Of a DNA stretch of 11,607 nucleotides, positions 7,022 to 11,607 are shown piece after piece; the first letter of the stretch is position 1; each line of letters opens with the position of its first letter. This DNA is from JABDGR01 sp035546135 (GTDB taxonomy: Bacteria > Verrucomicrobiota > Verrucomicrobiia > Opitutales > JABDGR01). The notes below the pieces were generated by a model. It was not told the origin of the DNA. It did no database searches and saw only the letters and a program-made list of their open reading frames with translations. The stretch spans positions 1 through 11,607 of the forward strand of contig DASZWY010000280.1 of NCBI GenBank assembly GCA_035546135.1. Reading direction: 5' to 3'. A program made the position numbers and the translations under genes.

Positions 7022-8005
7022 TTATTGTGCGACGCGGTTTTTTGGCGCGCGGGGCTTGAGCCGGCGACAGCGCTCGACAAACAGGAAAAATACCCCGGGC
7101 CCGAAGCACAGCAGCATCACCGAAATGCCCACCGTGATGCCCCAAAAAGTGCCGACCGGCGCGCAGCAATCGTCCCGACGGCGCACGATGACATGGCTGG
7201 GCACCGCGACAAGCAGTTCCAAAATGCTGCCGCGCAGCAGCCAGCGGGTGATCCGTTGCAGGAGCGCCGCGGGTTCATCCTTGCGCGCGAAATGGTAGAA
7301 AACCAGCGTCCAGATCATCCAGCTCAGCAGCATCACGCTCAACATGCCCCGCAGGCTGCCGTTGTCGGTATCGCTCTGCAACGGGTCGAGCCACGCGAAG
7401 AAATCGGTGCCATGGTCGTGGTAAAGCACCAGTAAAAGGCAAAACAGCACGGCCATGCTCAGGACGGCCAGAAAAAATGCCGCCACCACGACGGGCAATT
7501 TCAGCGGGCGTCGCGCCTTCAGTCGGCGCGAGGCGATGTTCAAGGGCAGCAAGAGCAACAGGGCCTGCCCGGCCACCAGCACGCCGATCCACAACCAATA
7601 AGCCCAGTCATTGAAAACCCTGAGCGATTCCTGAAAATCAACGACACTGCCATCATGGCCGGCCCAATTTCCAAAACTGACGAGAATCAGCGGGATGGTG
7701 AGCACCAATAACGCCAGACCATACAGCAATACGGTCAGCGCCACCCAGCGTTTCATCAGCCAGGCGCGCCAATTGCCGGCCTTGGCAAATTCCTCGGCCA
7801 CTTTGGCGGGTGCGCCAACTTGGGTGCGAGCTTGGGCAAACGCCTCCGCGTCGGTGCGTCCCAGCCGTTGCAGTTCGGCGATGCCGTCACGCAGATGCGC
7901 CTCGAGCGTGCGCACGTCCTCCGGCGCCAGCCCATGCTGGGTCGCCAATTCGGCGCGCCAGGCTGCGATGGACTGGTCTAGGTCAAAATGGGTGGCAGGT
8001 TCCAT
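7022..8005 (-). CDS. HAAS/permease-prefix-like domain membrane protein, PadR-linked
   Basis: Inner-membrane protein of 327 residues, function unknown. Residues about 5-75 are soluble and helical and resemble the small HAAS or permease-prefix domain often encoded next to PadR regulators (pattern LE.HL.D.I..L...G..D.EAF..A....G.P..VA.EF.K). Six hydrophobic segments follow at about 87-110, 134-157, 170-195, 220-239, 256-273 (weak) and 286-310. Between the last two lies a basic stretch leading into a Cys pair, RRRDDCC at 275-281, and the C-terminus is basic. The ATG at 8005 was chosen over longer in-frame starts because the extra residues would be read entirely inside padR and are Arg/Pro-rich without family resemblance. 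The start overlaps the end of padR by 28 bases, indicating translational coupling and shared control. By analogy with other PadR partners it may sense or respond to envelope stress, but nothing in the sequence proves this. Confidence 0.85.
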   Translation of the reverse strand: MEPATHFDLDQSIAAWRAELATQHGLAPEDVRTLEAHLRDGIAELQRLGRTDAEAFAQARTQVGAPAKVAEEFAKAGNWRAWLMKRWVALTVLLYGLALLVLTIPLILVSFGNWAGHDGSVVDFQESLRVFNDWAYWLWIGVLVAGQALLLLLPLNIASRRLKARRPLKLPVVVAAFFLAVLSMAVLFCLLLVLYHDHGTDFFAWLDPLQSDTDNGSLRGMLSVMLLSWMIWTLVFYHFARKDEPAALLQRITRWLLRGSILELLVAVPSHVIVRRRDDCCAPVGTFWGITVGISVMLLCFGPGVFFLFVERCRRLKPRAPKNRVAQ

Positions 8006-8316
8006 AGTTGGGCGAGGGTGTTGTGCGCGGCGAGCCATTGCGCCTTTTCCTTCGCGAGCGCGCGGCGGCCGGATTGCGTGAGGCGATAGTATTTGCGCTC
8101 GCGGCCAGTCTCGGACTCGCGCCATTCGGAGGCGATCAGTTCCTCTTCTTCCAGGCGGTGCAGCACGGGGTAGAGCATCCCATCCGTCCATTGCACTTCG
8201 CCTTGCGACAGCGACCGGGCGCGCTGGGCCAGGGCGTACCCATAGTTTTCCCCTTCCGCGAGGATGGACAACAGCAGGGGCCGGGCGGAGGCGGCGACGA
8301 GTTCACGGCTAAACAT
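7978..8316 (-). CDS. PadR-family transcriptional regulator
   Basis: Small cytoplasmic winged-helix DNA-binding protein, 112 residues from the chosen start, the usual size for short PadR proteins. The family pattern is plain: LVAASARPLLLSILAEG, then ENYGYAL for the first helix-turn-helix, GMLYPVLHRLEEEELI for the recognition helix region, and GRERKYYRLTQSG for the wing, followed by a short C-terminal helix for dimerisation. An in-frame ATG five codons earlier (8331) would give 117 residues, but it lies between the -35 and -10 boxes of the promoter seen here, so the ATG at 8316 is preferred. PadR proteins usually repress their own operon; the membrane protein gene overlapping the 3' end is the likely co-regulated target. 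No classic ATGT-N8-ACAT operator was found. The stop is certain, the start less so. Confidence 0.94.
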   Translation of the reverse strand: MFSRELVAASARPLLLSILAEGENYGYALAQRARSLSQGEVQWTDGMLYPVLHRLEEEELIASEWRESETGRERKYYRLTQSGRRALAKEKAQWLAAHNTLAQLWNLPPILT

Positions 8317-8322
8317 GCCGCC

Positions 8323-8351
8323 AATATGCATCGACGAGCGAGGTATGTCAA
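8323..8351 (-). promoter_or_regulatory. Sigma-70-type promoter of padR
   Basis: On the minus strand a perfect -35 box TTGACA (8351-8346) is followed after exactly 17 bases by CATATT (8328-8323), a 4 of 6 match to TATAAT. Counting 7 bases on, transcription would begin at about 8316, the A of the padR ATG, giving a leaderless or nearly leaderless message. The palindrome CACGTG (8358-8363) sits just upstream of the -35 box. The match is by eye; no transcript data support it here. Confidence 0.65.
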
Positions 8352-8401
8352 GGGCTGCACGTGATTTTATTCGATTTTTTCAAAATTGCCGGGCGAAAAA
8401 T

Positions 8402-11400
8402 TTACGCCGCCGCGGTCTTGCGGGTGATTTTCAAGGCCGCCGCAAGCACCAGCCCGAGTGTCAGCAGCGCACCGAGGCTCTTCCAGTTGTCGGAGGTGGA
8501 CACCGGACCGGCGGTTAACTTGATCGACAAGTCCGCCTCGGGGTTCACCAGCAGCGATTGGGCAAATTCATAAACCTGGCCGCGCTCGGGCAGCGTCGCA
8601 TGGATCGCGGTGGGGTGGGGCAGGGTGTCAGCCTGCTGTTTGACCAGGCTGTGGGCCAGCTCCGCCAACACGGCATTTTCCTCGGCGCCATTCGCGCCCA
8701 GCACCCGCCGCGCCTGTTCGTCGGTGAAGCTCAGCAACTCCGACTGGCTCAGCACCGGGTTGAGTTCCGTGGATGATGCGGGCGCCGCGCCGTTGACGGC
8801 GATATTGTTCGAGTTGCTAAATCCGTTCGCCACGTTGTTCAGGGTGACCATCGCCTGCGTCTCGCGCAAATTTTGCCACTGCACGCGCACATCCTCGTTC
8901 AGCGATGAATCTTTTTCCGAAATCTGGAAGGCGTTTCTGAAAAGGTCGCGCGCCTGCACCTGCTGACCCTGCTGCAGGAGCTGCGTGCCGAGTTCGCGGA
9001 AATTTTCCGCCTTGGCGTTTTGTTCACTGATGCGGCTGGTGTCCGTGGCAAGGTAGTCGTGGAGGCTCATCCCGTCCTTGCCGGTTTCCGCGATGGGTTC
9101 GTCAATTTTTTGCCACAGGCCGGACCAATGGCGCACCTGCCACGAATCCGGCAGATAGAGCCGCCAGGTGATGTTTTGCAGCGGCAAATCGAAGCGCGGC
9201 CCGGCCAGTTCATCCAATCCGCCCGCCATGGGCGCCTGCTGGTAAAGAAATTCGACCGTCGCGGATTCGCTCGGCACGGGGTTGGGCTCGAGTGGCAGCA
9301 AGACGTCGCCAGCATTGGCGCCCGGGGCCAGGCTGGGGGTGACGCCCTTGTCGTTCACAAACGCGAACCAGAATTTGCTGCCTTCGGGCAAGCGCACGCG
9401 CAGGTAGCGTTTGTCGCCCGGATGAAGCTTCATGCTCGCCTGGGTGAGCAACTGGCCGTCCGGCGCGATGAGTGAGCGTAACGACACCGACTCCACCCGC
9501 GCGGGCAGCACCTCGGCGGCGTCGTGGCGCACGACTGCAACCGGCAACGTAAAGCCCGGCTCGATGGCGCGAAAAGTCTGGCTCGGGGTGGTGCCGTCCA
9601 CCTCGCGGCGCAATGTTGCGGGCACCGATTCCCAGTCGGTGGGCTGTAGCACGGCGGGGGCGGCGGTGATGCGCGTTTCGAGGCGTCCGCGCGAACGCAG
9701 GTCGAGGTAGCCACGCTGCAAATCGGTGCCCAGGGTTTGCAGGCCGGCGATGGCGAGTTGATTGTCCGCGCCTGCGGCGGGCAGGAGGTAGCTGACCACC
9801 AGGCGCAGCGCGCCCAGCGAGCGGCGTTGCAGGCGCACGACCCATTGGCCGGCTGGCCCATCCGCGGGCACGGCATCGCTTACTTGCGCGCCCGTGATGC
9901 GCACGCCGGTGGCCGCGGCCGGCACCTGCAGGCGCAATTCGCGCACGCCGGCGTTGTCGATCTGGTAGTCGAGCACCGCGCGCACTTCGGTCGAGCCTTC
10001 GCGCACGGTCACGTCCTGGAGCGCGTCCACCTGGAGGTGCGGCGCGACCTTGACGATGTCGAGCGCGAGCGACCAGTCGCTTTGCAGCAAGCGAAACACC
10101 AGCGCGTCGGCGACATTCAGGCCGGCTTCCTTCGGGTCGATTTGCATGAGGTTGTTGCGTGTGTTGACCTGCGGGCGCAGCCCAAGCTCCGGCAGCAGCA
10201 CCAATTGGCCGGTCTGTTTGCCCGCTTCGTTGATTTGCAAATGCGGGACGGGCCACGCCGTGCGCGCGGTGAGCCCCGGGCTGCTCAGGGTGATGTCAAA
10301 AGCAATGTTGCCGGCGGTTTTGCCACGCAGGTTGAGCGTGATGACGCGCTGGCCATCCACGTTCGACTCCGTCCACTGGCTCAGTTGCTCGCCACTCAGC
10401 GACTCCAGCTCGTAGCCCGCCGGCAGTGCGAAACTGAGCTTGAAAATCCCCGCCCGGGTGATGGCGACATTCAGGTGCGCGGCCAAGAGCACGCGGTCTT
10501 CGCCCAGCGACAGCCGCTGGAGCGAGTCCACCCGCACATCCGGTTCAACCGCCAGCGCCTGGGCTTGAAGCGTGGGGGTGTCTGCGCCGTAGTGATAGGC
10601 GCGCCGCACGGTATAAATCTCGCCGCGCGGGGCCGCCATGCTCGCGAGCTGCATCGGAAAATCGTCGAGGTTCACCAGCGCAAGATTTTCCGGCGTGACC
10701 GTGCCGAGTTCGACTTCCGCGCCCGTGGCCACGGCGAGCAAGCCGGTGTCCGCCGCCGCGCCATCGAGGCGGATGGGGGTGAAGGTGGCGGTGTAGGGCA
10801 GCGTCGAGGCCGTGGCCTGCGAATGGATGGCGAGGTTGAAGGCCGTCTTGCGCGCCGGGTCGAAATACGCGTGCAGCTTGTGCTGGTCCGGGTCGAAGCG
10901 CCACGAGGCCAGCCCGTCGGCATTCACTTCCGAAATGGTAAGGTTCGCCGGCACGCTGAAAACCATTTCCTTGATTTCCCCTTGCGCAACATTCACGTGC
11001 ACCTGGTGCAGGCCGTCCACGATGCCCGCAGTCGGCGCAAACAACTGCCGCCAGTCGGCGTAGAAAACCGGCTTTTCCGTTTTCAAATCGCGCACCCGCG
11101 GCGCCCAGCGCAGCAACGGCGAAACATTCGGGGCAAAACTCGCCGTCACGTGCGGCTTGCCATTGGCACCCGGGCTGGTTTGGAGCGCGACGGCGGTTTC
11201 CGAGCGTGCATCGAGGTCCGCGCGCGGCAAATCGAGCGTGACCCTATTGACCAAACCGCCCGGCGTGGGCAGAACGACCCCCGCGTCGCCATTCGGGCTT
11301 TCGCCGGCGCGCACTTCATAGCTGAAGGAAACTTGGTAAGTGCCGCCTGCGCTCGCTGTCAGCACGTAGCCGTGGCCGCCGGAATCTTGATTGAGGGACA

Positions 11401-11607
11401 AATGACCGGTGTCACCTTTGAAGTTGGTGAGTACTGCCGGCGTGCTCAGGAGCAGCAGCCGGCTGTCCTTGTCCGCGCGCCAGGTCAAATCGGCCTGCAT
11501 GCGCACGTAACCATCCTGCACCGAGCCGGTTTGGTTGGCGGAGAGCACGAACCCGGAGCTGGGCTCGGGCGGCGGAGTGGTTTCGGCGGCACGCGTCGAT
11601 GGTGCGC
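8402..11607 (-). CDS. Large repeat-containing protein with C-terminal membrane anchor (5' end outside window)
   Basis: No family was recognised. The frame is open from the window end to the TAA at 8402, giving about 1,067 visible residues; the in-frame GTG at 11548 is probably internal because the frame stays open upstream as a Pro/Thr/Glu-rich stretch. Numbering from that GTG: residues 1 to about 810 are beta-rich with recurring modules. The clearest pair starts at 336 (VRVDSLQRL... AGIFKLSFALPAG) and 503 (LQVDALQDV... AGVRELRLQVPAA), with weaker copies near 10, 157 and 685. Residues about 845-880 look like one helical TPR-type hairpin (ELGTQLLQQGQQVQARDLF), followed by an Asn/Ser-rich stretch (901-920). 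A single hydrophobic helix at about 1024-1039 is followed by KITRK, so the bulk should lie outside the cytoplasm. It precedes padR on the same strand by 70 bases. Adhesion, envelope scaffolding or polymer binding are all possible; none is shown. Confidence 0.85.
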   Translation of the reverse strand, partial: APSTRAAETTPPPEPSSGFVLSANQTGSVQDGYVRMQADLTWRADKDSRLLLLSTPAVLTNFKGDTGHLSLNQDSGGHGYVLTASAGGTYQVSFSYEVRAGESPNGDAGVVLPTPGGLVNRVTLDLPRADLDARSETAVALQTSPGANGKPHVTASFAPNVSPLLRWAPRVRDLKTEKPVFYADWRQLFAPTAGIVDGLHQVHVNVAQGEIKEMVFSVPANLTISEVNADGLASWRFDPDQHKLHAYFDPARKTAFNLAIHSQATASTLPYTATFTPIRLDGAAADTGLLAVATGAEVELGTVTPENLALVNLDDFPMQLASMAAPRGEIYTVRRAYHYGADTPTLQAQALAVEPDVRVDSLQRLSLGEDRVLLAAHLNVAITRAGIFKLSFALPAGYELESLSGEQLSQWTESNVDGQRVITLNLRGKTAGNIAFDITLSSPGLTARTAWPVPHLQINEAGKQTGQLVLLPELGLRPQVNTRNNLMQIDPKEAGLNVADALVFRLLQSDWSLALDIVKVAPHLQVDALQDVTVREGSTEVRAVLDYQIDNAGVRELRLQVPAAATGVRITGAQVSDAVPADGPAGQWVVRLQRRSLGALRLVVSYLLPAAGADNQLAIAGLQTLGTDLQRGYLDLRSRGRLETRITAAPAVLQPTDWESVPATLRREVDGTTPSQTFRAIEPGFTLPVAVVRHDAAEVLPARVESVSLRSLIAPDGQLLTQASMKLHPGDKRYLRVRLPEGSKFWFAFVNDKGVTPSLAPGANAGDVLLPLEPNPVPSESATVEFLYQQAPMAGGLDELAGPRFDLPLQNITWRLYLPDSWQVRHWSGLWQKIDEPIAETGKDGMSLHDYLATDTSRISEQNAKAENFRELGTQLLQQGQQVQARDLFRNAFQISEKDSSLNEDVRVQWQNLRETQAMVTLNNVANGFSNSNNIAVNGAAPASSTELNPVLSQSELLSFTDEQARRVLGANGAEENAVLAELAHSLVKQQADTLPHPTAIHATLPERGQVYEFAQSLLVNPEADLSIKLTAGPVSTSDNWKSLGALLTLGLVLAAALKITRKTAAA
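9149..11548 (-). repeat. Diverged tandem protein modules inside the large membrane-anchored protein
   Basis: Four to five copies of a beta-rich unit recur about every 150-180 residues. The shared pattern is a hydrophobic strand, an acidic or DG turn, two alternating strands, then an LPAG/VPA/LPEG-type motif and a following strand with V..... and often W. Approximate spans: 11309-11548, 10664-11080, 10049-10543, 9629-10042 and 9149-9499. The 10049-10543 and 9629-10042 copies align convincingly; the others are weaker and rest on visual comparison. Confidence 0.55.

Noticed and set aside
5521..7023. AAGCTT palindromes sit right at both ends of the esterase gene (5521-5526 and 7018-7023), suggesting a cassette or cloning scar.
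   Set aside because: Another AAGCTT occurs at about 9425 inside an unrelated gene, each copy overlaps natural stop or spacer bases, and the esterase matches its neighbours in base composition. Chance is enough.
7010..7045. CAAT ... ATTG stem and a downstream run of six T as a bidirectional terminator between the convergent operons.
   Set aside because: The stem is only 4-5 bp, A-T rich, and separated from the T-run by more than 10 bases.
8006..8191. Longer N-terminal extension (62 residues) for the HAAS-type membrane protein.
   Set aside because: It would lie wholly within padR in another frame, is Arg/Pro/Gly-rich and lacks similarity to the family start; the ATG at 8005 gives a normal N-terminal domain.
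8345..8362. ATGT ... ACGT pair upstream of padR as a PadR operator.
   Set aside because: The spacing is 10 rather than 8 bases and the right half has a mismatch, so it does not fit the known ATGT-N8-ACAT pattern.
8373..8402. Inverted repeat TTTTTTC ... GAAAAA between the large gene and padR as a terminator.
   Set aside because: The stem is nearly all A-T with a 13-base loop and has no T-run after it on the minus strand, so it is a poor intrinsic terminator.

Overview
The window is GC-rich, gene-dense DNA, with no intergenic gap longer than about 70 bases. It most likely comes from a Verrucomicrobiota member of the Opitutales/Pedosphaerales kind. This is inferred from the gene content: rhamnogalacturonan-degrading enzymes related to plant and fungal families, a PadR-plus-HAAS-type membrane protein pair, and weak or absent Shine-Dalgarno sites before most genes. 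No rRNA or marker gene confirms it.

Left arm (1-7018, plus strand): an exported-enzyme operon for the pectin polymer rhamnogalacturonan I. Three tandem paralogues of polysaccharide lyase family 4 (PL4, rhamnogalacturonan lyase) lie head to tail; the first lacks its 5' end because the window begins inside it. They are followed, 5 bases after the third stop, by a family CE12 rhamnogalacturonan acetylesterase with an N-terminal galactose-binding-like domain. The three complete genes encode clear signal peptides ending in A-A-D. The expected logic is that the esterase removes acetyl groups from the galacturonate residues and the lyases cut the backbone by beta-elimination. The operon promoter lies upstream of the window. 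Oddities are Gly/Arg/Pro/Ala-rich disordered segments in the first lyase and at the end of the esterase, a Glu in place of the usual catalytic Asp in the esterase, and a possible hairpin over the only strong Shine-Dalgarno.

Right arm (7022-11607, minus strand), converging on the first with only 3 bases between stops: a very large protein of unknown function, truncated by the window end and anchored by one C-terminal membrane helix; then, after 70 bases holding a good sigma-70 promoter, a PadR-family repressor; then, overlapping it by 28 bases, a six-helix membrane protein with an N-terminal HAAS/permease-prefix-like domain. The promoter is placed so that the padR transcript would begin at or next to its ATG (leaderless). 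The large protein appears to consist of four or five diverged copies of a beta-rich module with a period of about 150-180 residues. This was found by eye and is the least explained feature of the window.

No tRNA, rRNA, CRISPR array, insertion sequence or phage gene was seen.
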